From Rhodopirellula bahusiensis (lineage in GTDB: Bacteria; Planctomycetota; Planctomycetia; Pirellulales; Pirellulaceae), in the NCBI RefSeq assembly GCF_002727185.1, contig NZ_NIZW01000008.1, forward strand, positions 62,001 to 126,000: a stretch of DNA of 64,000 nt, in the 5' to 3' direction. Shown here one piece after another: positions 1-6,777 of this stretch. Position numbers and translations under genes: made by a program. How positions within the stretch are numbered: the stretch's first letter is position 1; every line of letters begins with the position of its first letter. The notes below the pieces were generated by a model. That model did no database searches. It was not told the DNA's origin and saw only the letters and a list, made by a program, of their open reading frames with translations.

Positions 1-2
1 CA

Positions 3-422
3 CTGACGGGCCTAGACATTGCTCGGCTAGCGAAATCGGAAGACAAGGCAGAAGTTCGACTCGCGATCAATGATGCCGTTTCGAAAGTCCGATCGCGGCT
101 GTGGAAACACGACGGCAATGGCACAGACTTGGTCCGGTTGAGGAACATTGATTACGGATACGCCCGAAACCTAACTGGGCTGCGTGTAATCTGGATTCCT
201 ACGGCCATTTTAAGTTTTGCGGGATGCTGGGTTGCTTGGTGGCGTTTCGATGGGCATATACTTTGGGCCGTATTAGCAACGGTATTGCTTTGTATTCTGC
301 CAGTCGTCGGTATCTTTGTGCTTCCGGGATATGTTCGTCAGAAGGCTGACTACTACGCTGAAGCTTTCTTCGCAGCGGTGGAGCGGATCAATCTAGAGGA
401 ACAGACAAGGAAGAGTGGCTAG
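3..422 (+). CDS. C-terminal part of a two-helix membrane protein (cut by window edge)
   Basis: The reading frame is open from the first bases of the window to a TAG at 420-422, so the gene starts outside. The visible 139 residues begin with a charged segment (LTGLDIARLAKSEDKAEV) and end with two hydrophobic helices, roughly from GLRVIWIPTAILSF to VVGIFVLPGYV, followed by a short acidic tail. The segment before the helices is rich in Lys, Asp and Arg and may be cytoplasmic. No family is recognised. A TTG inside the frame at 129 could be taken for a start, but the coding frame clearly continues upstream of it. The IS66 element begins 40 bp after the stop. Confidence 0.5.
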   Translation: MTGLDIARLAKSEDKAEVRLAINDAVSKVRSRLWKHDGNGTDLVRLRNIDYGYARNLTGLRVIWIPTAILSFAGCWVAWWRFDGHILWAVLATVLLCILPVVGIFVLPGYVRQKADYYAEAFFAAVERINLEEQTRKSG

Positions 423-461
423 CAAACATGAGTGGCGATCGTGGAATTTGTCTGGCAGAAT

Positions 462-475
462 CGTACTTGTTTACC
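462..475 (+). repeat. IS66 left terminal inverted repeat
   Basis: A 14-bp repeat, cgtacttgtttacc, whose exact complement closes the element at 1921-1934. A second partial copy, gtaaacaag at 496-504, makes a 9-bp inverted pair with cttgtttac at 466-474, so the left end can also fold on itself. Confidence 0.7.
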
Positions 476-530
476 GAGCGAGAAACTGGCCTTGGTGTAA
501 ACAAGGTGAATCGAGCACAATTTGCGGGTC

Positions 531-1925
531 ATGGAAGTCCCGAAGATTACGACCGATTGCCCCGATTGCAAACCGCTCTTTGAGCAGCAACAAGCGATCA
601 TCGATGCATTGGTCGAGCAAGTCAAGAAACTGACCGAACGTCTTGAGAAGGTGGGGCGCGAAGGCAAACGCCAAGCAGAGCCCTTTCGAAAGAAACGCAA
701 GAGTTATGCCAAGAAGCCTGGGCGAAAACCTGGTGATGATCATGGCAAGCATCATCGTCGAGCGATTCCCAAAGTGATCGACGAAACCTACGACGTGCCG
801 CTGCCACCGTGCTGTCCCGATTGTGGGCACGAGAAATTGGCCAAGACCGAGACACTCGTCCAATACCAGACCGAGATTCCTCGGACAGTCATCAATCGGC
901 AGTTCAATATCGACGCGGGGAAGTGCTGCGACTGCCGCACCCAAGTTCAAGGGCGGCACGAGTTGCAAACCTCCGACGCCGTCGGCGCGGCCGCTGCTCA
1001 GCTCGGTCCAAACGTCCATGCGACGATGGCACTGCTCAACAAGGAGTTGGGACTCAGCCACGGCAAAGTGAAACGGCTGCTGGAAATGCTCTTCGAGATT
1101 CACGTCAGCCGTAGCACCAGTTGTCGAAGCATGCTTCGCACGGCCGATCGGCTGGAGCACACCGACGGGCAAGTGCGTCAGGCGGTGCGAGGTTCGCCGC
1201 AGGTCGTCGGCGACGAAACGGGTTGGCGAGTGGATGGACGTGGGGCTTGGTTGCACGCCTTCGTCGGGCTCACGGCAACGTGTTACGAAGTGGATTCGAC
1301 ACGAAGCATCGGACCGGCCGAGCGATTGCTTGGAATCGATTGGTCGGGAATCTTCGGGCACGACGGCTGGGCGGTCTACGATAAGTTCACATCGGCGACC
1401 CACCATCAATGCTTCGCACACCTGCTCCGGCGATGTGACTCGCTGATCGAAGCTGGAACCGGTGGCGCGTTGGCGTTCCCTCGTGGCGTGAAGTCGTTGT
1501 TGCTTCAAGGTTTTGAGTTCCGCAATCGATTCCGGCGCGGCGAGATGTCTGTTCACGGATTGAAAGTGATGGCGGGAAGATTGACCGGTCGGATGAGGGA
1601 CTTGGTTCACCATCCCAAGACGCACGCGGCCAACGAACGATTCGCGAAGTTCCTGGAGAAGCATTTGGACGATCTGTTCACATTCCTTCGTCATCCTGGT
1701 GCCGACGCAACGAATTGGCGCGGGGAACAAGCGATCCGACCGGCGGTAGTGAACCGCAAAGTCTGGGGTGGCAATCGAAGCGAAGCGGGAGCTTTAGCTC
1801 AGTCTCGTATCATTGGCGTGATGCAAACTTGCAAACAGCGACTTGCGGATCCATTCGACTTTATCCGCCGTCAACTCGTCAGTACCACGCCACTGGTGCT
1901 GCCACTGCCCATCACTGCACGGTAA
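531..1925 (+). CDS. IS66 family transposase (TnpC-like)
   Basis: Catalyses cut-and-paste movement of the element. The start at ATG 531 is preferred to a TTG at 522. The numbering here counts from the TTG: a coiled-coil leader lies at about 20-50, then a Cys-based zinc finger (CCPDC at 97-101, paired with CCDC at 135-138). The DDE catalytic core has Asp231 in VVGDETGWRV, Asp281 in FGHDGWAVYD and Glu402 in NWRGEQAIRP, the usual IS66 pattern. The length of 464 residues is normal for TnpC and no frameshift is seen, so it should be functional. Confidence 0.93.
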   Translation: MEVPKITTDCPDCKPLFEQQQAIIDALVEQVKKLTERLEKVGREGKRQAEPFRKKRKSYAKKPGRKPGDDHGKHHRRAIPKVIDETYDVPLPPCCPDCGHEKLAKTETLVQYQTEIPRTVINRQFNIDAGKCCDCRTQVQGRHELQTSDAVGAAAAQLGPNVHATMALLNKELGLSHGKVKRLLEMLFEIHVSRSTSCRSMLRTADRLEHTDGQVRQAVRGSPQVVGDETGWRVDGRGAWLHAFVGLTATCYEVDSTRSIGPAERLLGIDWSGIFGHDGWAVYDKFTSATHHQCFAHLLRRCDSLIEAGTGGALAFPRGVKSLLLQGFEFRNRFRRGEMSVHGLKVMAGRLTGRMRDLVHHPKTHAANERFAKFLEKHLDDLFTFLRHPGADATNWRGEQAIRPAVVNRKVWGGNRSEAGALAQSRIIGVMQTCKQRLADPFDFIRRQLVSTTPLVLPLPITAR

Positions 1926-1934
1926 ACAAGTACG
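1921..1934 (-). repeat. IS66 right terminal inverted repeat
   Basis: The 14 bases ggtaaacaagtacg are the exact complement of the left end. The transposase stop codon (1923-1925) lies inside this repeat. The flanking hexamer cagaat follows at 1935-1940. Confidence 0.7.
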
Positions 1935-1942
1935 CAGAATCT

Positions 1943-2338
1943 TGGTGGGGAACGTTGCTATCGCATTGACGTCTTGCCAATTCCCCATTGAGTTGTTCCG
2001 CGTTTGGAATTGATTTGCACTCACTTCCATCGACGATTCTGCGCGCACCGGTGGCCGACATGGCCGACACCGGATGCAGTTCGGATTGCTTTTTCCGGCA
2101 ATCGGATGCGTTGCATCGACCTCGTCGTGTTGCATTTGGCGCCGATTCGTTTGAATGACACCGTCCGAAGCGTCGAACGGATGGCGGCGGTCCTGAACAT
2201 TGTCTAACAGTGCAAATTCCCGGTGTCGCTTCTCCCACTGCGCAATCACCTTCAAGCAGTAGCATCGTTGTAGCGTTGCTCGACCGACAATCAAATCCTT
2301 TCCGTGTTCAATTGCCGATACTCGTTTCCGCTCGATGT
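1943..2338. other. No supportable gene; possible remnant or repeat
   Basis: About 400 bp lie between the IS66 end and the stop of the minus-strand gene at 2339. Short ORFs exist on both strands but none has a ribosome site, an initial Met with sensible context, or a recognisable domain. A local inverted repeat around 2049-2074 (ccggtggcc...ggccgacaccgg) could form a hairpin. This may be DNA scarred by earlier insertions. Confidence 0.4.
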
Positions 2339-3859
2339 TTAGCTGGGTCTTCGCAGGCGTTGATTTGCCCGATGTTCGGGCTTCCAGCGAAACCGATCGC
2401 CGCAGTCGCAATGAAAGATGGTTCTTCTTCCGTTTACCAACAGATACGGATCAAGCGGCTCGTTGTAACGGATCGTTTTGTCGGCTTCGCTTGCTGGGCG
2501 TGGTCTTCCGTGAGGGCATTCTTGGCACATCGAAGCCACCGCCGGCGCCGGTGGCTGCCGTTCTCCGTCTTTGGAATCATTGATCATTTTGCGAACCCTT
2601 TCGAGCATCGAGTAGAAATGCTCTCGATTCCCTACGGTGTTTGGGACCGTGATTCCCTTGTAAGTGTTGCCAAACAATATGATCGCAAACGGACAATGCG
2701 TTCCTTCGGTTGCTTCAACTAGGTGGCAATGTGCAATGACCCGGACAACATGTTGAGGCAATATTTTGCCATCCGTCTTGTTGATTCGATGTACCGGAAT
2801 TGTCATACCACCCTTCTGCAAGATGCGCCGCGGTTTGCCAACCAGTTTTCGTTTCTCGTCTCGCAGCACGCCCTCGGGTCTTCTCGCCTCATATCCGGCA
2901 AGCAACAATCCAAACCAATCAACGGGTTGTGGTACGAGTTTGTTTGGGTTTGGGTCGCGTTGAACAGCCATGCGAATGGACAAACGGCGTTTCCCGAGTT
3001 CCCGCCACGTTACCAATGCGTTTCTTGTGAAATGTAGCCAAGCTGTCGCTCCCACAAACATTAGTAACAAATAAGCAAGGTTCGGAAGCGGCAAGATTGA
3101 CAGCACGACGAGCCCCACGACAAATGCCACGAGCAGCCAGAATAGTTCGTAAACGCTTCGCCCATAGGCTTCCTCGATTGCGTCTTTCTCGTACCACGGC
3201 AACAGCGATAGCGAGGGCATTTCCTCTTCAGGATCAGAGTAACTTTTTTCGTGCGTGAGGATTCCGGCCCTTGGGCAAAATGTGTACTCGGCCAGCGTTG
3301 TAGCTGATACTGTTGGGTCATCAGTTCCCGCTTCCGGAATCGCGGCAACGTTTCGATCAATGCGATTGGCAAGTCGCGACGCCGTCGAATCGGTCGCGGA
3401 TGATTCTTGGAGGCTAAAGCGATTCGCTGGTTTGACGGGAGATCGCTGTGGCTCGACTAGGTCCGCAGGGCTGAGGCGATTTTGTTCCATCAACAGTGAC
3501 AGGTGCTTGCGCACGATCTTATCGAGAAATTCGATTGCCTCTGTTCGCTCATCATCGCTCGGCGGACCATCACGATGATAGTGCGATTCGCGATTGCGTA
3601 TCCACGTAACCTTCCGCGCCATTCTTCCGATCTCTTCTCCCAGGAATTCACTGCGGTGCGCGAGATAATCGCCTAGCGAGAAGTTTCTTTGCTCTCCGTC
3701 AGTCGCTTCAGGCGGAAAGTGTTCGTGAATGATCTCTTCAACCAAGCGCACGGCATGGGTTAATCGTTCAACAAGCGAACTCACTGTCTGGAGGTCGGCA
3801 AGTCGCGAGAAATAGTTCGTGATGTCTCGCTTCATCGCGTCATTTGATTCAGCGCTCAT
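2339..3859 (-). CDS. HEPN-like / two-TM / degenerate Cas4-like nuclease-fold protein
   Basis: The 506-residue protein has three visible parts. Residues 1-125 are helical and contain WIRNRESH (Arg88-Asn89...His93), which fits the R-x4-H signature of HEPN RNase domains. Two membrane helices sit at about 238-256 and 259-277. The rest resembles a Cas4/Dna2-type PD-(D/E)xK domain with an iron-sulfur frame: an early Cys in YTFCPRAG (195), a core GKPRRI...IPVHRINKTDG (341-364), an AHCHLVEA helix (376-383) and a late CxxC (445, 448). Cas4 normally has GKPD and VEIK here; Asp, Glu and Lys are replaced, and the last cluster Cys is not obvious, so the nuclease site looks dead. The start overlaps the upstream gene by 11 bp, so the two are translationally coupled. 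No cas1 or cas2 is nearby. The role is unknown; I infer a membrane-linked defence effector or sensor. HEPN and Cas4-like assignments are by eye. Confidence 0.6.
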   Translation of the reverse strand: MSAESNDAMKRDITNYFSRLADLQTVSSLVERLTHAVRLVEEIIHEHFPPEATDGEQRNFSLGDYLAHRSEFLGEEIGRMARKVTWIRNRESHYHRDGPPSDDERTEAIEFLDKIVRKHLSLLMEQNRLSPADLVEPQRSPVKPANRFSLQESSATDSTASRLANRIDRNVAAIPEAGTDDPTVSATTLAEYTFCPRAGILTHEKSYSDPEEEMPSLSLLPWYEKDAIEEAYGRSVYELFWLLVAFVVGLVVLSILPLPNLAYLLLMFVGATAWLHFTRNALVTWRELGKRRLSIRMAVQRDPNPNKLVPQPVDWFGLLLAGYEARRPEGVLRDEKRKLVGKPRRILQKGGMTIPVHRINKTDGKILPQHVVRVIAHCHLVEATEGTHCPFAIILFGNTYKGITVPNTVGNREHFYSMLERVRKMINDSKDGERQPPAPAVASMCQECPHGRPRPASEADKTIRYNEPLDPYLLVNGRRTIFHCDCGDRFRWKPEHRANQRLRRPS

Positions 3860-4892
3860 AGTCCACCAGCCCGAGTCTGCGAATAACTTCTGCGACCGAG
3901 TTCGGTCGATCCGATCTCAGAAATGCGGTCGCGCTGGCGATTAATTCCGTTAGGGGCTCGGGAAGGGAGAGACTCTCGCAAAACGCTCGTTCCTGGCCTG
4001 GTGGTGGTAACTCTCCCGCTAGCACATGTATCGCAATTCTCCCCCAGCTGTAGATGTCTGCTCTCGTATCCACGTCATCACTATCAGCCTCCCCGGCGCG
4101 ATACGGATCGGCCGGCCAGTCATCGGTTGAAACTGTCGGCCCGCGATCAATCAGTTTCGCAAGTTCAAATTCCGTTAGTATCGCTCGACCTTCAGGTTGA
4201 TGAATCAGAATCGAAGACGGACTGAGTTCTCGGCAAACGATCTCTTGACCGTGCAAAGCGGCCAATCCGTGAGCAATGTCGGCGATGAGAGATTTTGCAT
4301 GCGAACGACTGAGCTTCCCGGAGCGAAGCGTTCTCGCAAGCGTCTCTCCTTCAATCCATTCATCAATGACCCAGTAGAAACTTTCGATCGGATCGTGAAA
4401 TGCCGTGATGTTGCGGGCAATGTTCGGATGGTTGCCGATTGCGCTGCAGACATTGGGATGACGCTTGATCCAAGTCTTGCAACGTTGCTCTTCATCGGTT
4501 GAAAGGTCACGCAAGTCAAAACGCTTGCCACGTGCCTGACGATCCAGTTCCAGATGCCGTAAACGACAAATCTGAAACCTGAGCCCGTTTGACGCCACAA
4601 TCCAATCGGTCAACACCTCCGAAATCAAATATTCGTGGACCGTACCAGCGGACGCCTGTCCTTTCGTCTGACTCAACAGCACGGCGAGCGATACGTCCAA
4701 GGCTTCGGCAATGGCTGCCAAGGTGTTGCGATACACAGCCTTGCCGACCAACAGGTTGTTGACCGTCCCCACAGAGCAACCGGCACGCTGAGCTAATTGT
4801 TCCACCGTGATGCCGCGTTGATTCATGGTCGCTATCAGCTTGCCGGAATCCGCCAAAACGGTTCGTCCGTGGTTGGGCCGGTTGGTTGCCAT
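3849..4892 (-). CDS. XRE-type HTH fused to a degenerate Ser/Thr protein kinase domain
   Basis: Residues 15-75 form an XRE-like helix-turn-helix (ITVEQLAQRAGCSVGTVNNLLVG). Residues 85-345 follow the eukaryotic-type kinase fold. Visible are the hinge-like YWVIDEWIEGETLA (173-186), a catalytic-loop position reading CRELSPSSIL (220-229) instead of HRDLKPENIL, a metal-loop position TEFEL (240-244) instead of DFG, DIYSWG (279-284) matching the DxxSxG helix, and the late Arg329. Both catalytic Asp residues are Glu, so activity is doubtful and ligand sensing is more likely. Atypical catalytic loops also occur in PglW/NERD-type kinases of BREX-like systems, a loose parallel only. It is the first gene of a two-gene operon with the HEPN/Cas4-like protein and probably represses its own promoter. 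Confidence 0.7.
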   Translation of the reverse strand: MATNRPNHGRTVLADSGKLIATMNQRGITVEQLAQRAGCSVGTVNNLLVGKAVYRNTLAAIAEALDVSLAVLLSQTKGQASAGTVHEYLISEVLTDWIVASNGLRFQICRLRHLELDRQARGKRFDLRDLSTDEEQRCKTWIKRHPNVCSAIGNHPNIARNITAFHDPIESFYWVIDEWIEGETLARTLRSGKLSRSHAKSLIADIAHGLAALHGQEIVCRELSPSSILIHQPEGRAILTEFELAKLIDRGPTVSTDDWPADPYRAGEADSDDVDTRADIYSWGRIAIHVLAGELPPPGQERAFCESLSLPEPLTELIASATAFLRSDRPNSVAEVIRRLGLVDYER

Positions 4893-5050
4893 CTTGATCC
4901 CCAGGAACCGTGATTTGCTTAGTTGAGGAGATTGTTCACAGATTGTACGAGATTGAATTTAGCGTAATCGAGGAACCACGAATAATCCTGACACTCCGAG
5001 TCAATCAACGTGCTCGTGAACTTACCTCGAAAAACTAAAAAGGACGTGTC
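4893..5050. promoter_or_regulatory. Divergent promoter region
   Basis: These 158 bp separate the minus-strand HTH-kinase operon from the plus-strand mobilisation operon, so both promoters must lie here. The stretch is AT-richer than its surroundings (around 4920-4980). I could not fix -35/-10 boxes with confidence. An AGGA ribosome site at 5041-5044 serves the GTG start at 5051. It is the natural place for the HTH protein's operator. Confidence 0.5.
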
Positions 5051-5443
5051 GTGCTGCAGAAAACAACGCAATGGATGACCGACCGACTTGTCGAACGAGC
5101 GTTACCCAGCATCGGAAGCTTCATGGCTTCGGCGCTTCAGCGAATGCTCATTCTTGGCCATGCGGATCATCATAACCAATTGGAGGAACAGGCTCGACGG
5201 TACGAAGCAGCGGGCAAGCCACATTTGGCGAAACTGATTCGCAGCGAAGCCGAACAACTCACGTTGGACGATCCGTTTAGCTCTGCCGGTGCGATCTACG
5301 AACGGCTATCGGAAGACGCCAACAACAATTCAGGAATTCCTCTTGCACTACCCGAAGCGGCGCCTGCGGCAAGGAAACGCAAGAAGAAATCATCTGAACA
5401 AAACGATGTCGTTTCCGAGCAAGATGAGGAACGGGGCCAATGA
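5051..5443 (+). CDS. Small charged protein, first gene of mobilisation operon
   Basis: The 130-residue protein starts at GTG 5051 with AGGA seven bases upstream. It is not recognised. Residues 1-70 are predicted helical (RLVERALPSIGSFMASALQR, then an amphipathic helix LEEQARRYEAAGKPHLAKLI). A low-complexity Ala/Pro linker and a Lys/Arg patch RKRKKK follow at about 113-118, ending in an acidic tail. The basic patch suggests nucleic-acid contact, but this is inference. It overlaps the next gene by 4 bp (ATGA), so it is co-translated with the replication-relaxation-like pair. Confidence 0.7.
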   Translation: MLQKTTQWMTDRLVERALPSIGSFMASALQRMLILGHADHHNQLEEQARRYEAAGKPHLAKLIRSEAEQLTLDDPFSSAGAIYERLSEDANNNSGIPLALPEAAPAARKRKKKSSEQNDVVSEQDEERGQ

Positions 5444-6075
5444 ACACGCTGACGCAGTTCAACGAACGCGACATCACGGTACTGCGTGCGTTAAGTCGCA
5501 AGGTCCGGCTTTTCGGTCAGCGGCAATTGGCGGAGTCCCTGTGGCACGGCGACGTTGCAAATGCCCGTCGTCGCATACGGCGATTTGCAGCACTCGGCTT
5601 GGTTCATCGACAAGTCACGATGGCACGCCCACTGCCGGAGTTACTAGCACCCGTTGCGCATTGGCATCCAGGTCAACCCGGCCCCGACTTTGGGCAGATT
5701 GCGTTTCAGTTGCAAAGTCGCTGGCGGTACCAAGCACTTCGCTCGACGGTCGTGTTAACTCCTACGCCAACTGTGGTTGATCACTTCGGTGGGCGTCAAA
5801 AGGCGACGCTATCGTCGCAAGTCTCCCATGACCTTGGCGTATCAGCCGTTTGGCTTTGGTTCTACCGCAACCACCCCAACCTTGCAGCCGCTTGGCGCGG
5901 TGAAGACCTGATTGACGACAGCGAACCCGGAGAGAGTCTGCCTGACGCAGTGCTGGTCGACCAAAACGAGAACCACACCGTGCTGATCGAGTTCGGCGGT
6001 GACTACAACGCGCAGCGCGTCTTGGAATTCCACGACGACGCTGAGCACCGCAACTTGCCCTATCAGATTTGGTGA
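5440..6075 (+). CDS. Winged-helix, replication-relaxation-like protein, copy A1
   Basis: An N-terminal winged helix (NERDITVLRALSRKVRLFGQ...RIRRFAALGLVHRQ, about 8-60) resembles the Replic_Relax family of plasmid mobilisation accessory proteins. The C-terminal part has the core seen in that family: LPDAVLVD (about 171-178), then LIEFGGDY (187-194), an arrangement like a PD-(D/E)xK fold. The protein ends in YQIW. Its paralogue lies after the coupling protein (9492-10130, ending YELW). The role is probably to assist transfer initiation or relaxase loading, by family and context. Four bases separate it from the next gene. Confidence 0.65.
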   Translation: MNTLTQFNERDITVLRALSRKVRLFGQRQLAESLWHGDVANARRRIRRFAALGLVHRQVTMARPLPELLAPVAHWHPGQPGPDFGQIAFQLQSRWRYQALRSTVVLTPTPTVVDHFGGRQKATLSSQVSHDLGVSAVWLWFYRNHPNLAAAWRGEDLIDDSEPGESLPDAVLVDQNENHTVLIEFGGDYNAQRVLEFHDDAEHRNLPYQIW

Positions 6076-6079
6076 ATCA

Positions 6080-6760
6080 ATGCCCGATAATACGCTTCGA
6101 CAACGAGATCGCATGATCGTCGATTTCGTTGTTCGCTATCGACTCGCGACCAACGCGATCATTGGCGCTCAAATTCTGCCAGGACGCTCGCTCAACGCAG
6201 TTGCCAAGGTGACGGCTCGGCTGTGCAACATCGGACTGCTCAAACGCTACATGTTGGTTCCACCCGAAAACTACTTTCGCGCTGGGGCACGCGCCATCAA
6301 CGTGCTTGGCTTGCCGCAAAGAAGCTGTGAGTCGCTTGGTCCTCAATCGTTGCCGATCGACTACGCAACCTTGATCTACGCGATGAAACCCAATGCAAAG
6401 CGACGACGGCTCACTCCAGAGGAAGTGACAGAGTACATGCCTTGGTTGCCGTCTGAATTGTCTCATTCGCCCTATTGCGTTGACGCGAAAGGAAACCTTG
6501 ACCATCTGCGTGTTGATCTCGGCGGGTCGCCGCAGCACGTTGCTCGAAAAGTCGCCGCCGCTGCGCACGATCGTCTGCTCGTCCCGCAGATCGCTGAGCT
6601 TTCCTCACGTTCCAAATTCCAGCTCGTCGTCCTGACAACGGGTACTGAGAAAGCCAATGCAATAGCAAAGGCTATCGGAAACACAGACTGTTCAGACCAA
6701 ATTCGCATTCGTTTGGCCATCGTGCCACGCCTTTCTTTCCTATTACTTCGATCCAACTAA
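6080..6760 (+). CDS. Winged-helix partner protein, copy B1
   Basis: The start is ATG 6080, four bases after the A1 stop; the longer frame from 5999 only overlaps A1. The 226 residues begin with a winged helix (LRQRDRMIVDFVVRYRLATN...VTARLCNIGLLKRY), with a second module from RRLTPEEVTEYMPWLP to the end. The second module aligns by eye with the same part of the gene at 10143 (RRLTSSDIDEFFPSLF, then a conserved A.K..R.TVRAGEMI-type helix and a QLVVLTTGTEKAN-type strand). No catalytic motif is evident. It probably works with A1 and the coupling protein encoded 17 bp downstream. Confidence 0.6.
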   Translation: MPDNTLRQRDRMIVDFVVRYRLATNAIIGAQILPGRSLNAVAKVTARLCNIGLLKRYMLVPPENYFRAGARAINVLGLPQRSCESLGPQSLPIDYATLIYAMKPNAKRRRLTPEEVTEYMPWLPSELSHSPYCVDAKGNLDHLRVDLGGSPQHVARKVAAAAHDRLLVPQIAELSSRSKFQLVVLTTGTEKANAIAKAIGNTDCSDQIRIRLAIVPRLSFLLLRSN

Positions 6761-6777
6761 AACCGCAGGAGACAACC

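Larger units (their letters stand above)
462..1934 (+). mobile_element. IS66-type insertion sequence, single transposase ORF
   Basis: The element is bounded by perfect 14-bp inverted repeats: cgtacttgtttacc at 462-475 and its complement at 1921-1934. Directly outside both repeats is the same hexamer, cagaat (456-461 and 1935-1940), as a target duplication would leave. IS66 elements normally make 8-bp duplications; extending the left copy by two bases gives 7 of 8 matches, so the exact junction is uncertain. The element carries only the TnpC-type transposase and lacks the TnpA and TnpB helper genes. That single-gene layout is common in planctomycete IS66 relatives. It looks intact and recently inserted. 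Confidence 0.75.

Noticed and set aside
471..1730. Long minus-strand ORF of 419 codons
   Set aside because: It lies opposite the IS66 transposase, whose catalytic motifs are clear on the plus strand.
1794..2411. Minus-strand ORF of 205 codons crossing the IS66 right end
   Set aside because: It runs from flanking DNA through the inverted repeat into the transposase antisense, so it cannot be an original gene.
2339..3859. Considered as a CRISPR Cas4 adaptation protein
   Set aside because: No cas1, cas2 or repeat array is in the window, catalytic positions are changed and the protein has membrane helices.
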